From NCBI RefSeq assembly GCF_036226405.1, contig NZ_CP108465.1:62001-126000 (forward strand): DNA of 64,000 bases. The letters are read 5' to 3'. The notes below the pieces were generated by a model, which worked only from the letters and a program-made list of their open reading frames with translations, ran no database searches and was not told where the DNA came from. The translations under genes were made by a program, and so were the position numbers. Within the stretch, counting starts at the first letter, position 1. The number at the start of each line of letters is the position of its first letter. Positions 17,324 through 25,563 of this stretch are shown piece after piece. Source of the DNA: Streptomyces sp. NBC_01260 (lineage in GTDB: Bacteria > Actinomycetota > Actinomycetes > Streptomycetales > Streptomycetaceae).

Positions 17324-18322
17324 GTGGCAATCAAGCACCGCACGCTGGGAAAGCCCGGACTGGTCGTTCCGGCTCAGGGCCTTGGCTGCATGGGCATGAC
17401 GTTCGGCTACGGCGAAGCGGACGAGAAGGAGGCCCGCGCCACCATCGACCGGGCCCTGGAGCTCGGCGTCACGCTGCTGGACACCGCCGACATGTACGGC
17501 CCGTACACCAACGAGGAACTGATCGGCCGGGCCGTCGCCGGGCGCCGCGACAAGGTCGTGATCGCGTCCAAGGTGGGCAACGAGGTCGCCGACGGACAGC
17601 TGACATGGCGGCTCAACGGCCGTCCCGACTACATCCGCCGCTCCATCGAGGGCACGCTGCGCCGCCTGGGCACCGACTACCTCGACCTCTACTACCTGCA
17701 CCGCGTCGACCCCGACGTCCCCGTCGAGGAGAGCTTCGGCGCGCTCGCCGAACTCGTCCAGGCCGGGCTCGTACGCCACCTCGGCATCTCCGAGGCAGGG
17801 CCCGCGACCATCCGGCGCGCCCACGCGGTGCACCCGCTGACCGCCGTGCAGACCGAGTACTCGCTGTTCACCCGGGACGTCGAGGTCAACGGCGTACTGG
17901 ACACCGTGCGCGAGCTCGGCATCGGGTTCGTGGCCTACAGCCCGCTCGGCCGCGGCTTCCTGACCGGCACCATCCGCGGCACCTCCGACATCCCCGAGGG
18001 CCTCGACTTCCGGCGCATCGCCCCGCGCTTCAAGGACGAGAACATCCGCCGCAACCTGCCGGTCGTCGACCGGCTCAGCGAACTCGCCGCCGCTGCCGAC
18101 ACCACCGTCACCCGGCTCGCGCTCGCCTGGGTGCTCTCCCGCGGCGACGATGTCGTCGCCATCCCCGGCACCAAGCGGCGCACCTACCTCGAGGAGAACG
18201 TCTCCGCGGCCGACGTCGAACTCTCCGCCGACGTCCTGGCGGCGATCGACGCCATCGCCCCGTACGGCGTCACCGCCGGGAACCGTTACCCGGACGCCGA
18301 GATGCCCGCGCTGAGCCGCTGA
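17324..18322 (+). CDS. Aldo/keto reductase (tailoring)
   Basis: NADPH-dependent carbonyl reductase of the aldo/keto reductase superfamily, 332 residues. Visible signatures are GLGCMGMTFGYG, LLDTADMYGP with catalytic Asp and Tyr, the Lys in IASKVG, YLHRVDPD carrying the His, and the cofactor site VVAIPGTKR near residue 280. The GTG start at 17324 is preceded by AGGAGG at ideal distance; the gap to the KAS III gene is 82 bp. Sequence style is that of general YghZ/AKR13-like reductases rather than the sugar 3-ketoreductase at 28062. In an operon with no type II ketoreductase it is the only candidate for keto reduction of that chain, but a sugar or other substrate cannot be excluded. Confidence 0.85.
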   Translation: MAIKHRTLGKPGLVVPAQGLGCMGMTFGYGEADEKEARATIDRALELGVTLLDTADMYGPYTNEELIGRAVAGRRDKVVIASKVGNEVADGQLTWRLNGRPDYIRRSIEGTLRRLGTDYLDLYYLHRVDPDVPVEESFGALAELVQAGLVRHLGISEAGPATIRRAHAVHPLTAVQTEYSLFTRDVEVNGVLDTVRELGIGFVAYSPLGRGFLTGTIRGTSDIPEGLDFRRIAPRFKDENIRRNLPVVDRLSELAAAADTTVTRLALAWVLSRGDDVVAIPGTKRRTYLEENVSAADVELSADVLAAIDAIAPYGVTAGNRYPDAEMPALSR

Positions 18323-18367
18323 GTCCCGCTTCTTCAGGCAACCGTCACTATCTCCTGGGAGAAAGAA

Positions 18368-19579
18368 ATGTCCGCGCAGACGCCTCGCCTCCTACGCCGT
18401 GTACTCATCGCCGGCGGCGGGATCGGCGGCATCGCCACCGCCCTGGCCCTGCAGCAGCAGGGCATCGAATCCGTCGTCTTCGAGCGCGCGCCCCAGCTGC
18501 GCGACGGCGGCGCCGGACTGCACATCTGGACCAACGGCATGCTCGCTCTGGACCGGCTCGGCGTCGCCGACCAGGTCGCCGCGATCGCCCCCGCCCAGGC
18601 CGAGTGCAACTTCGCGACCTCGGCCGGCCGGCCCATCGGGGTATGGCCGGTGGGCGAGTTCGTCGAGCGCTACGGCCAGCCCACGGTCGCCATCGGCCGT
18701 TCCGACCTGCACGGCATTCTGCGGGACGCCGTGACCGCGCCCGTCGTCACCGGCGCCGAGGTCACCGGGTACACCGAGCACGCCGACGGGGTGAGCCTGC
18801 ACTTCGCGGACGGGAGCTCCGAGGAGGGCGACCTGCTGATCGGCGCCGACGGCGTCCGTTCGGCGGTGCGCGCCCAGCTGCTGGGCCCCCAGCCCCCGGA
18901 CTACACCGGCTACATCGCCTGGCGCGGCCACGCCGAACTGGGCTCCGACCAGTTCCCGCCCGGCACCTTCCAGGCCCTCTTCGGCCCGGGGACCCGCTTC
19001 ACGTACTACGACATCGCCCCGGGTGTCGTGCACTGGATGAGCGTCGCCGACGGCCCCGAGGGCGGCCGCGACGCGGGCACGCCCGAACAGACCCTGGACA
19101 TGCTGCGCGACCGGCACGCCGGCTGGGCCGACCCGAGGGTGCGGCAGATCCTCGACGCCACCGTGCCGTCGAGCATCCTGCGCGGCGACGTCCTGGACCG
19201 CAAGCCGGACTCCGTGTGGGGAAGCGGCCGGGTCACCCTGCTCGGCGACGCCGCGCACGCCATGACCTTCAACATCGGACAGGGCGCCTGCCAGGCCATC
19301 GAGGACGGTCTCGTCCTGGCCGGACACCTCACCACGCCCGGCCTCGGCGTCACCGAGGCCCTGCGCGCCTACGAGACCGAACGGCAGGAGCGCACCCGGC
19401 CCATGCAGTTGCTCGCCCACCGCATCGGCGTGCTCGGCTCCCTGCAGAACCCGGCCGCCGTCTGGCTGCGGGACCGGGTGATGGGCCTGACCTGGAACAA
19501 GACCTTCCAGTCCACGGAACGCGACCACGTTGCCTACGGCACGCGGTGGGCGGCCGATGTCGCCGCCACCGCGGCCTGA
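18368..19579 (+). CDS. FAD-dependent monooxygenase (class A, PHBH fold)
   Basis: Flavin hydroxylase of 403 residues. The FAD-binding dinucleotide fold is at the N-terminus (VLIAGGGIGGIATALALQ, about 12-30), the DG motif reads LLIGADGVRSAVRA (near 160), and the second FAD motif is VTLLGDAAHAMTFNIGQG near 290. The C-terminal WNKTFQSTERDHVAYG is family-like. Such enzymes hydroxylate or epoxidise polyketides, often before or after ring closure. The ATG at 18368 follows a GGGAGAAAGAA ribosome site, 45 bp after the reductase stop. Likely a tailoring step on the product of the preceding type II PKS genes; the substrate is not deducible. A second, distinct homologue lies at 46801-48003. Confidence 0.9.
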   Translation: MSAQTPRLLRRVLIAGGGIGGIATALALQQQGIESVVFERAPQLRDGGAGLHIWTNGMLALDRLGVADQVAAIAPAQAECNFATSAGRPIGVWPVGEFVERYGQPTVAIGRSDLHGILRDAVTAPVVTGAEVTGYTEHADGVSLHFADGSSEEGDLLIGADGVRSAVRAQLLGPQPPDYTGYIAWRGHAELGSDQFPPGTFQALFGPGTRFTYYDIAPGVVHWMSVADGPEGGRDAGTPEQTLDMLRDRHAGWADPRVRQILDATVPSSILRGDVLDRKPDSVWGSGRVTLLGDAAHAMTFNIGQGACQAIEDGLVLAGHLTTPGLGVTEALRAYETERQERTRPMQLLAHRIGVLGSLQNPAAVWLRDRVMGLTWNKTFQSTERDHVAYGTRWAADVAATAA

Positions 19580-19616
19580 GTACGTCCGTAACCGCCACGA
19601 CGAGAGGACTGCTGTT

Positions 19617-20498
19617 GTGACCACTGCGGCCACCACCAAACCGGTGCAATCCCTGTGGGAGAGCGTCCAGGAGCGAAACAAGGCGACCATCCAGCGCGTC
19701 TTCGCCGAGTTCATCAACCGGGGCGACACCTCGGTCGCCGACGAGCACTACCGGCCGGACGTCGTCGACCACGCGGGCCTGCCCGGCGCACCCGAGGGAC
19801 TGGAGGGCGTGAAGTACACCATCGCCTCCCTGCGCGAGGCGGTCCCCGACTTCAACGTCACCATCGAAGACATCAGCGCGCACGACGACATGGTCGTCAT
19901 CCACAACACCTGGCGCGGCACCCACCTGGGCGAACTGCTCGGCATGGCACCCACCGGGCGCTCGTTCCTCTCCGTCGGCATCGTCATCTGGCGGTTCGAC
20001 GAGGAGGGCCGGATCGCCGAACGCTGGGAGCACAGCGTGTCGTCCAACATGTTCGCCGCGCTCGGCATGCGGCTGCTGGCACCGCGCAAGGGCCGCCGCC
20101 GCGCCGCGGAGGGCACCCGGTCCGTGACCCGGACCGTGCCGATCCGCTCCGGCAAGCCGCTGGCCTGGGAACGGCTCGTAGCCGAGCTGCAGGGGTCGCG
20201 CCGGCGCGAGTACGAGGCCTCCCGGCGCAGACTGGGCATCACCAGCGAGGTGCTGCGCGTCGACCCGCGGGCCGACCGGGACCACGTGATCGTGCACTTC
20301 GAGACCGCGGACCCGGAGCGGACCAGGAAGCGCTGGGCCCAGTCGAAGAACCCCTTCGACCAGTGGCTGCGCGAGCGGATCCTCGACATCCACGGCGAGG
20401 ACCCCTGGGCCGGCCCCGCCACCTCCTACGAGGAGGCGGGACTCGACTGGACGGCGCCGCCGCAGTTCGTCCGGGACCGGTCGGACGGACACCGCTGA
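19617..20498 (+). CDS. SnoaL-like protein with extra C-terminal domain
   Basis: 293 residues. The N-terminal 155 or so form a SnoaL/NTF2-like domain: EFINRGDTSVADEHYRPDVVDHAG, FNVTIEDISAHDDMVVIHNTWRGTHLGELLG and an IAERWEHS end, as in polyketide cyclases and small hydroxylating relatives. Residues from about 165 to 293 form a second region (IRSGKPLAWERLVAEL, VIVHFETADPERTRKRWAQS, FDQWLRERILDIHG) that I do not recognise as part of that family. The GTG at 19617 is chosen for the GAGAGGACT site. Last gene of the operon, followed by two strong hairpins. It could cyclise or hydroxylate the type II product; the appended domain is of unknown role. Confidence 0.8.
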   Translation: MTTAATTKPVQSLWESVQERNKATIQRVFAEFINRGDTSVADEHYRPDVVDHAGLPGAPEGLEGVKYTIASLREAVPDFNVTIEDISAHDDMVVIHNTWRGTHLGELLGMAPTGRSFLSVGIVIWRFDEEGRIAERWEHSVSSNMFAALGMRLLAPRKGRRRAAEGTRSVTRTVPIRSGKPLAWERLVAELQGSRRREYEASRRRLGITSEVLRVDPRADRDHVIVHFETADPERTRKRWAQSKNPFDQWLRERILDIHGEDPWAGPATSYEEAGLDWTAPPQFVRDRSDGHR

Positions 20499-20508
20499 CC
20501 GGTGCACC

Positions 20509-20555
20509 GTCTGCCGACCCGTGTTCGAGCCGCCCTCCAGGCCCGGTCGGCAGAC
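20509..20555 (+). terminator. Hairpin 1 after the type II PKS operon
   Basis: Perfect 11-bp inverted repeat, arms 20509-20519 and 20545-20555, starting 10 bp after the SnoaL-like stop. Probably the first of two operon terminators in the 397-bp gap 20499-20895. Confidence 0.65.
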
Positions 20556-20646
20556 TGGGGCCTCCCCCGGCTTCGCAACGGCATCCCGCTCATCGCACGG
20601 ACGCCGACCGCAGGCCGGGCGGGCCCGCCCGTAGGGGTCTATGAGC

Positions 20647-20690
20647 CGATGGGCCCGCGCCGCACATCCCCCGCCGGCGCGGGCCCATCG
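20647..20690 (+). terminator. Hairpin 2 after the type II PKS operon
   Basis: Perfect 16-bp inverted repeat, arms 20647-20662 and 20675-20690, loop 12 bases, very GC-rich. Second structure in the gap 20499-20895; the remaining about 200 bp before the acyltransferase should hold its promoter, but I see no clear promoter motif or gene there. Confidence 0.75.
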
Positions 20691-20895
20691 TCGTATGTCC
20701 ACACCCATGAACGGCCCTCGAGTGAGCCCCGACCGGGAGGCGGTACACAGAAGTGCTGCTCCCGCTCGAGGAGAAGCCCGCGACGGCAGGTGTGAACGTT
20801 CCCGCCGCGTCGCACCGTCCCCTCGACAGCGCCGGCCTCGCCTCCCCTCGCAGAAGCCGGATCGCTGCCGGACCTCACCCGAGAACGGAAGTCCT

Positions 20896-22104
20896 ATGGC
20901 CACTGACCAAGTACTGTCCGGCCCGGAGCCGGCCGCCGCGGAAGGCGGTCCGGGTGTCCGGGCCGCAGCGGCCACCGAGCCGCAAGCCGCCCGCACCCCC
21001 CGGCTGCCGTCCCTGACCGGCCTGCGGTTCCTTGCCGCGCTGACCGTGTTCGTCTACCACTGCTTCATCCCGATACCGACGCTGCGGCTGCTGGCCGACG
21101 ACCGTACCGAGTTCCGGCTGTTCGGCTGGTTCGACCAGGCCGGCGGGCTCGGGGTGGCGTTCTTCTTCGTGCTCAGCGGGTTCGTGCTGACCTGGTCGGC
21201 GCGCGAGACCGACACCACGACGAGGTTCTGGCGACGCAGGTTCGTCAAGGTCTACCCGAACTACGTGGTCGCCTGGGTGCTCGCGATGGTGCTGTTCGCG
21301 AGCAGCGCCACGTCCTCCGGCATCGCCCTCTCCAACCTCTTCATGGTCCAGGTGTGGGCGCCCGACTACTACACCAACTTCAGTGTGGACCCGCCGAGCT
21401 GGTCGCTGGGCGTGGAAGCGGTCTTCTACCTGAGCTTCCCGCTGCTGCTGGCCGTCTTCCGGCACATCGACCCCCGCCGTCTGAAGTACTGGATCGCCGG
21501 GACGATCGCCCTGGTGTGGGCCACCCCGGCGATCGCCTACGCGGCGTTCCCGGCGACCCCGCTGGTGCCCAGCGGCCAGAACATGCCCGCCACCGCGTAC
21601 TGGTTCACGTATGTGCTGCCGCCGGTCCGCGTGGTCGACTTCGCCCTCGGCATCCTGGTCGCGCTCGCGGTCAAGCACGGGCGCTGGCGCAACATCGGCA
21701 TCATTCCGTCGTTCGTGCTGCTGGCCGGCGGCTACTGGCTCACCTTCCACGTGCCCTACTTCTACGGGCAGCGCGCCACCATGATCATCCCGATCGTGCT
21801 GCTGATCGCGGCCGCGGCGACCTCGGACATCGAGGGCCGTTTCACCGTGTTCCGCAACCGCACGATGGTCTGGCTGGGCGAGATCTCCTTCGCCTTCTAC
21901 CTGCTGCACTACATCGTGCTGGCGACGTTGCGAAAGCAGCTAGGCACGCAGATGTACTCCCTCACACAGAGCATCGCCCTGATGATCGGCGCGGCCCTCG
22001 CCACGGTGGTGCTGTCCTGGCTGCTGCATCGGCTGGTCGAGACGCCGTTCGTGCGCCGGTTCAGTCAGTCGCGGCGCACCGACCGAACGCGTACGGGCGT
22101 CTGA
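20896..22104 (+). CDS. Membrane acyltransferase, acyltransferase-3 (OafA/macrolide O-acyltransferase) family
   Basis: Integral membrane O-acyltransferase of 402 residues. After an Ala/Pro-rich 35-residue leader come about ten hydrophobic segments and the family features: LTGLRFLAALTVFVYHCF with the conserved His, GVAFFFVLSGFVLTWS, RFVKVYPNYVVAW, PPSWSLGVEAVFYLSFP and a C-terminal LGEISFAFYLLHY. Relatives acylate macrolide sugars or hydroxyls (MdmB-like) and cell-surface sugars. The ATG at 20896 is the start that keeps the leader short; an earlier frame extension would cross the hairpins. Single gene between two terminators, convergent with the GT/SARP pair. Likely decorates the deoxysugar or aglycone with an acyl group; donor unknown. 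Confidence 0.9.
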   Translation: MATDQVLSGPEPAAAEGGPGVRAAAATEPQAARTPRLPSLTGLRFLAALTVFVYHCFIPIPTLRLLADDRTEFRLFGWFDQAGGLGVAFFFVLSGFVLTWSARETDTTTRFWRRRFVKVYPNYVVAWVLAMVLFASSATSSGIALSNLFMVQVWAPDYYTNFSVDPPSWSLGVEAVFYLSFPLLLAVFRHIDPRRLKYWIAGTIALVWATPAIAYAAFPATPLVPSGQNMPATAYWFTYVLPPVRVVDFALGILVALAVKHGRWRNIGIIPSFVLLAGGYWLTFHVPYFYGQRATMIIPIVLLIAAAATSDIEGRFTVFRNRTMVWLGEISFAFYLLHYIVLATLRKQLGTQMYSLTQSIALMIGAALATVVLSWLLHRLVETPFVRRFSQSRRTDRTRTGV

Positions 22105-22130
22105 CGCCCCACCGGACGCCGGGCAGCACC

Positions 22131-22202
22131 GGCCCGGGAACACCGCAGCGGCGGCACCCCTCCACCGGAAATGGTGCGCCGCCGCTGCCGTGTTCCCGGG
22201 CC
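22131..22202. terminator. Large bidirectional hairpin between convergent genes
   Basis: Long inverted repeat: the left arm from 22131 (13 uninterrupted pairs, one mismatch, then about 10 more) pairs with the right arm ending at 22202. It lies in the 115-bp gap between the acyltransferase (+) and glycosyltransferase (-) stops and can terminate both transcripts. Confidence 0.85.
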
Positions 22203-22219
22203 GGCACCGACGTCCAGGA

Positions 22220-23146
22220 TCAGCGTGGCAGTGCCTCGATACGGGGCACGAGATCGGCGGGCCGCGGCATACGGGCGATGTCGCGGCCCAACTCCGCGGC
22301 CGCGGGCAGTACCCGGCCGCCATTGACCAGCTCGGCGAGGTGGAAGCGCAGCCGCAGCATGCTGGAGGCGCCCGCCAGGTCGTCGTCGCTCAGGCACAGG
22401 CCGATGCCCGCCTGTTCCAGACGCTTGCCCGCCCGCCATTCCTCCTCCCCGGCCGGCAGCACCAGCTGGGAGACTCCGTACCGGGCGGCCGCATACACGC
22501 TCCCCTCGTCCCCGCCGTGCACCATGACGACGCTGCCCTGCAGCACCACGCTCCAGGGCTGGGCGTCGCCGGTCAGCACGACGAGTTGCAGGCCGAGATT
22601 CTCGACGCCCTCGGCGACCCGGCGGAACAGCCCCGCTCGATGCCGGTCCCGGGGCCGGGTGCCGGTGGGCATCCCGGTGACGCAGACGCGGGGGCGCAGC
22701 GACAGCTCGGTGAGCTGGGGCACCGGCTGCGGGGGCAGCTCGTAGGAATCACAGCACACATGCCAGGCGTCGGGGTCGGGCCGCTCCCGCAACGGCCCGG
22801 GACAGGGGTCGATCCACACGGTCGGCCGCGGCGACAACGGTGCGTGGGCGTACGGTAGATAGCCGATGGTGGGCACCCCCGACTCGGCCGCCATGGCCGT
22901 AGATTCCGGGCACAGTGGATCGTGCACCACCAGGTCGGGCTGCCAGGCCCGGCTGAACCGCCGTGGAGCGGCCAGTACCGGGACGAGCCCGGCACTGACC
23001 ACGCGGTGGCGGGTCCGGGCCGGACCGCAGAAGCGGACTTCGTGCCCGGCCGCCTGCAGTTCTCTCGCGAGCAGCACCATGCGCAGCACCGCCGGCATGC
23101 CGAGGCCCGCCGAGAAGAGAACACGCACAGTTCCTCCCTGCGCCAT
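22220..23146 (-). CDS. Short GT-B glycosyltransferase-like protein
   Basis: 308 residues starting MAQGGTVRVLFSAGLGMPAVL. It has the MGT-type layout: N-terminal Rossmann beginning, LARELQAAGHEVRFCGPA, a LVVHDPLCPESTAMA segment, and a C-terminal donor motif GSVVMVHGGDEGSVYAAARYGVSQLVLPA. The usual DVVIHHGGxGT box is altered to VMVHGGDEGS and about 80 residues of the inter-domain region are missing compared with the 392-residue enzyme at 3746. It overlaps the stop of the SARP gene (TAATG), so the two are coupled. It may be a functional compact enzyme, or a decayed or auxiliary partner of the other glycosyltransferase. No frameshift is visible. Role in deoxysugar attachment is inferred. Confidence 0.78.
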   Translation of the reverse strand: MAQGGTVRVLFSAGLGMPAVLRMVLLARELQAAGHEVRFCGPARTRHRVVSAGLVPVLAAPRRFSRAWQPDLVVHDPLCPESTAMAAESGVPTIGYLPYAHAPLSPRPTVWIDPCPGPLRERPDPDAWHVCCDSYELPPQPVPQLTELSLRPRVCVTGMPTGTRPRDRHRAGLFRRVAEGVENLGLQLVVLTGDAQPWSVVLQGSVVMVHGGDEGSVYAAARYGVSQLVLPAGEEEWRAGKRLEQAGIGLCLSDDDLAGASSMLRLRFHLAELVNGGRVLPAAAELGRDIARMPRPADLVPRIEALPR

Positions 23147-23958
23147 TACCTGGCAAAGCGGTCGAGCATCCGCCCGTTCTCGACGTCGATGTCCAACGCC
23201 GGGTCGCTGCCGAGCACGGCACGCTGCAGATGTTGCAGACGCTGCGAGGGCTCGATGCCCAGCTCCTCCACGAGACGGCTCCGAAGATTCTGGAAGACTT
23301 CGAGCGCCGCGGAGGGCCGCCCCGCCCGGTAGAAGGCCACCATGGACTGGGCGTGCAGCCCCTCGTGCAGCGGGTTCCTGGCGGCGAGGGCGATGAGCTC
23401 GGTGAGCAGTTCGCCGTGCCGGCCGAGCCGGAGCTCGACGTCGATGCGCCGCTCCAGCACGCCGAGCCGGCTCTCCTCAAGGCGCATCGCCTCGATCTCC
23501 AGCAGCGGTCCGGTGCGTACGTCGACCAGAGCCGGTCCCCGCCACTGCGCGAGCGCCTCCCGGAACAGCTCCGCGGCCTGCTGGTGCTCTCCGCGGTCGA
23601 AGGCGCGCTGGCCGAGTGAGGCCAGCCGGTCGTGCTCGTGCGCGTCGATGCTTCCCGGCTCGGTGTGCAGGAGATATCCGCCGTGCCGGGTCAGCAGCAG
23701 TGCCTTGGAACCGCCGGGCTCCCCGTCCAGTGCCTTCTCCATGCAGCGTCGGAGCTGGAGGATGTAGGTCTGCAGCGTGGTGAGCGCGCTGCGCGGCGGT
23801 GCGTCGCCCCAGATCTCCTCCATCAGGGTGGGAACCGGTAGGACCTGGTTCGCGTAGATGGCGAGCAGCGCCAGGATCTGACGCGGCTTCGCCGCCGTGG
23901 GCAGGATCGGAACGCCGTTTAGTTCGGCATCCAAAGACCCTAGAACAGAGATTCGCAT
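23146..23958 (-). CDS. SARP transcriptional activator (DnrI/RedD type)
   Basis: Pathway activator of 270 residues, the usual SARP length. It starts MRISVLGSLDAELNGVPILPT, the winged-helix domain (about 1-95), with ALLAIYANQVLPVPTLMEEIWGD and ALTTLQTYILQLRR, then the activation domain (about 100-245) with WRGPALVDVRTG and LIALAARNPLHEGLHAQSMVAFYRAGRPSAALE. A GGGGGCAGC stretch precedes the ATG at 23958. No ATPase domain, unlike the SARP at 5190. I saw no TTA codon. It heads a two-gene leftward operon with the short glycosyltransferase, separated from the epimerase gene by a strong hairpin. SARPs bind heptamer direct repeats upstream of targets; I could not identify such repeats with confidence. 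Confidence 0.94.
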   Translation of the reverse strand: MRISVLGSLDAELNGVPILPTAAKPRQILALLAIYANQVLPVPTLMEEIWGDAPPRSALTTLQTYILQLRRCMEKALDGEPGGSKALLLTRHGGYLLHTEPGSIDAHEHDRLASLGQRAFDRGEHQQAAELFREALAQWRGPALVDVRTGPLLEIEAMRLEESRLGVLERRIDVELRLGRHGELLTELIALAARNPLHEGLHAQSMVAFYRAGRPSAALEVFQNLRSRLVEELGIEPSQRLQHLQRAVLGSDPALDIDVENGRMLDRFAR

Positions 23959-24092
23959 GCTGCCCCCTTATGTCTCTGTCATGGAACCTTGAACTTCCCA
24001 CGAGGCCGCCTCGTGCGGACAGTGTGTTGTTCCCGCTCCTGCGAGTGCGTCTGTCCTGGTCAGGGCATGACCGATTCATGGTGGCGGGGCGT

Positions 24093-24150
24093 GCCGGACA
24101 CGACGAGGCCCCGCGCGCCGGGATGGTGGCGGGGCCTCGTCGTGTCCGGC
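24093..24150 (-). terminator. Perfect 22-bp hairpin after the epimerase operon
   Basis: Arms 24093-24114 and 24129-24150 are perfectly complementary over 22 bp with a 14-base loop. It sits 35 bp past the epimerase stop on the leftward strand, before the SARP promoter region (23959-24092), so it probably ends the SnoaL-like/epimerase transcript. Confidence 0.85.
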
Positions 24151-24184
24151 CGGAAGGGGGAGGCCGGGTCGGCTACGGGTCGGT

Positions 24185-24802
24185 TCAGTCCCCCATGATC
24201 ACGGGGTGGTTGTACGGCGCGAGGCAGTCCTCGTACGTCGGCAGCAGCCCTTTCGCCAGCGCCTCCGCCGCGGTGGGCGCGGCCAGATCCTCGTCGGACA
24301 TCACCGGCTCCTCGGTGAGCCCCCACGGCAGGGCCAGAGCGGGGTCGAGCGCGCTGACCGTGTAGCCGGGCCCGGCCGGCCGGGTGCTGTGACAGGCGAC
24401 CACCGTGTCGTCCTCGAGCGCGAGCCAGGCGTGGCCCAGGCCCTCGGAGACGAACACTCCGGACGCGTTGTGGTGGTCCAGCCAGACCGTCTCGTGCCGG
24501 CCGTACTCCGGGGACCCGACGCGCAGGTCCACCACGACGTGCAGGGCGGAACCCCGCACACAGTCGAACAGCCGGGCACGGCCGTCCTCCGCGTCGGTGC
24601 CGTGGATGCCCCGCAGGACCGCGCGCCGCGCGGCCGACACATCGCTGTACCGGATCGAGAAGGGCCGTCCAATCACGTCCTCGACACGGTCCTGGCGGAA
24701 GGTCTCGTAGCGCACCACGACCTCGTCCCCAACGGCCCGGGGCGTAAGCAGGAACGCGCCCGGCAGGGCGAGTTCGCTGACTTCCAGGCTGATGGGTTCC
24801 AT
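24185..24802 (-). CDS. dTDP-4-keto-6-deoxyhexose 5- or 3,5-epimerase (RmlC/EvaD family)
   Basis: Epimerises dTDP-4-keto sugars at C5 (and perhaps C3), giving the L-series. The 205-residue cupin has VLRGIHG with the catalytic His67, the VSEGLGHAWLALEDDTVV segment and SALDPALALPWGL, closest by eye to EvaD-type epimerases of deoxysugar clusters. The general-acid Tyr of this family, normally in that segment, is Cys137 here (VACHST), which may change activity or site selectivity. Start: ATG 24802, with an in-frame GTG 6 bases upstream (24808) as alternative; neither has a strong ribosome site. Downstream of the small SnoaL-like gene on the same strand. The sugar context is clear; the exact stereochemical outcome is not. 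Confidence 0.88.
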   Translation of the reverse strand: MEPISLEVSELALPGAFLLTPRAVGDEVVVRYETFRQDRVEDVIGRPFSIRYSDVSAARRAVLRGIHGTDAEDGRARLFDCVRGSALHVVVDLRVGSPEYGRHETVWLDHHNASGVFVSEGLGHAWLALEDDTVVACHSTRPAGPGYTVSALDPALALPWGLTEEPVMSDEDLAAPTAAEALAKGLLPTYEDCLAPYNHPVIMGD

Positions 24803-24871
24803 GGTCACGACGGTAGCCGCCGCTGCTCAAGACCGAGTGGAGCAACCCTGATGCCGCGCCCAGGACAGCCC

Positions 24872-25288
24872 TCAGGCCTGTGCGGCCGGCGCCGGGTCGA
24901 CGCCCAGCTGGCGGAAGAGGTCGTCCATGTTCAGCTGGTCCCAGTGCTCGGCGAACAGCCCGTTCTCCACCCTCCAGATGTCGATGGACTGGAAGTTCAC
25001 CGGGCGTCCGCTGGCCGGTATGCCGAGGAACGTGCCCTGGTGGGTCGCGCTGTACTCCAGACGCGCGGCCACCCGGTCCCCTTCCCCGACGGCGTCGTGC
25101 AGCACGGCCTTCAGGTCGGGAAAGGCGCTGAACACCTGGGTCCAGAAGCCCCGGTTGGCCTCGATGCCGTCGGCCACCCCCGGGTTGTGGTCGATGTGAC
25201 CAGGAGCCGTGTGCTTCTCCATGGTGCTGACGTCGTGGCTGTTGATCATGTCCACGAAGCTCTGGACGAGGGCGTGGTGATTCGACAT
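24872..25288 (-). CDS. Small SnoaL-like (NTF2-fold) protein
   Basis: 138 residues with the SnoaL/ester-cyclase pattern: LVQSFVDMINSHDVSTMEKHTAPGHIDHNPG, FPDLKAVLHDAVGEGDRVAARLEYSATHQGTFLGIPASGRPV, and the WRVENGLFAEHWDQLN end. Proteins of this family catalyse polyketide ring closure by aldol chemistry, hydroxylation, or are carrier-like proteins with no known activity. It is a single domain, unlike the longer relative at 19617. First gene of a leftward pair with the epimerase, divergent from the 2,3-dehydratase. It might act on the polyketide; nothing in its sequence ties it to sugar chemistry. Confidence 0.82.
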   Translation of the reverse strand: MSNHHALVQSFVDMINSHDVSTMEKHTAPGHIDHNPGVADGIEANRGFWTQVFSAFPDLKAVLHDAVGEGDRVAARLEYSATHQGTFLGIPASGRPVNFQSIDIWRVENGLFAEHWDQLNMDDLFRQLGVDPAPAAQA

Positions 25289-25563
25289 GGGGGCCTTTCT
25301 GGCGGGCTGGGAGAAGAACGATCAGGTCGAGCATCGCCAGCCGCGGTCGAGTCCCTCTGGAGCGGGAATCCGGGCGCGAGGCGCGGCGGGCGCCGGAACG
25401 CTCCAGCGGAGCGCGAGGGAGGGGCGAGGGGCCCGCCCTAGCGTCGCCGTCCCGAACCGAACCGAACCGGCCACTGTCCCGAGGAGCCCTGGGTGGCCGC
25501 CGAGGTCGCCCCGCTTCGACAGAGCCACCTCCGCCCGACAGCTCGTTGAAAGGAAGTAGCAGC
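25289..25563. promoter_or_regulatory. Divergent promoter region within the sugar genes
   Basis: 275-bp gap between the leftward SnoaL-like/epimerase pair and the rightward dehydratase-reductase operon; it must hold both promoters. A GAAAGGAAG site precedes the dehydratase ATG. I see no definite -10/-35 or SARP repeats. Confidence 0.5.
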
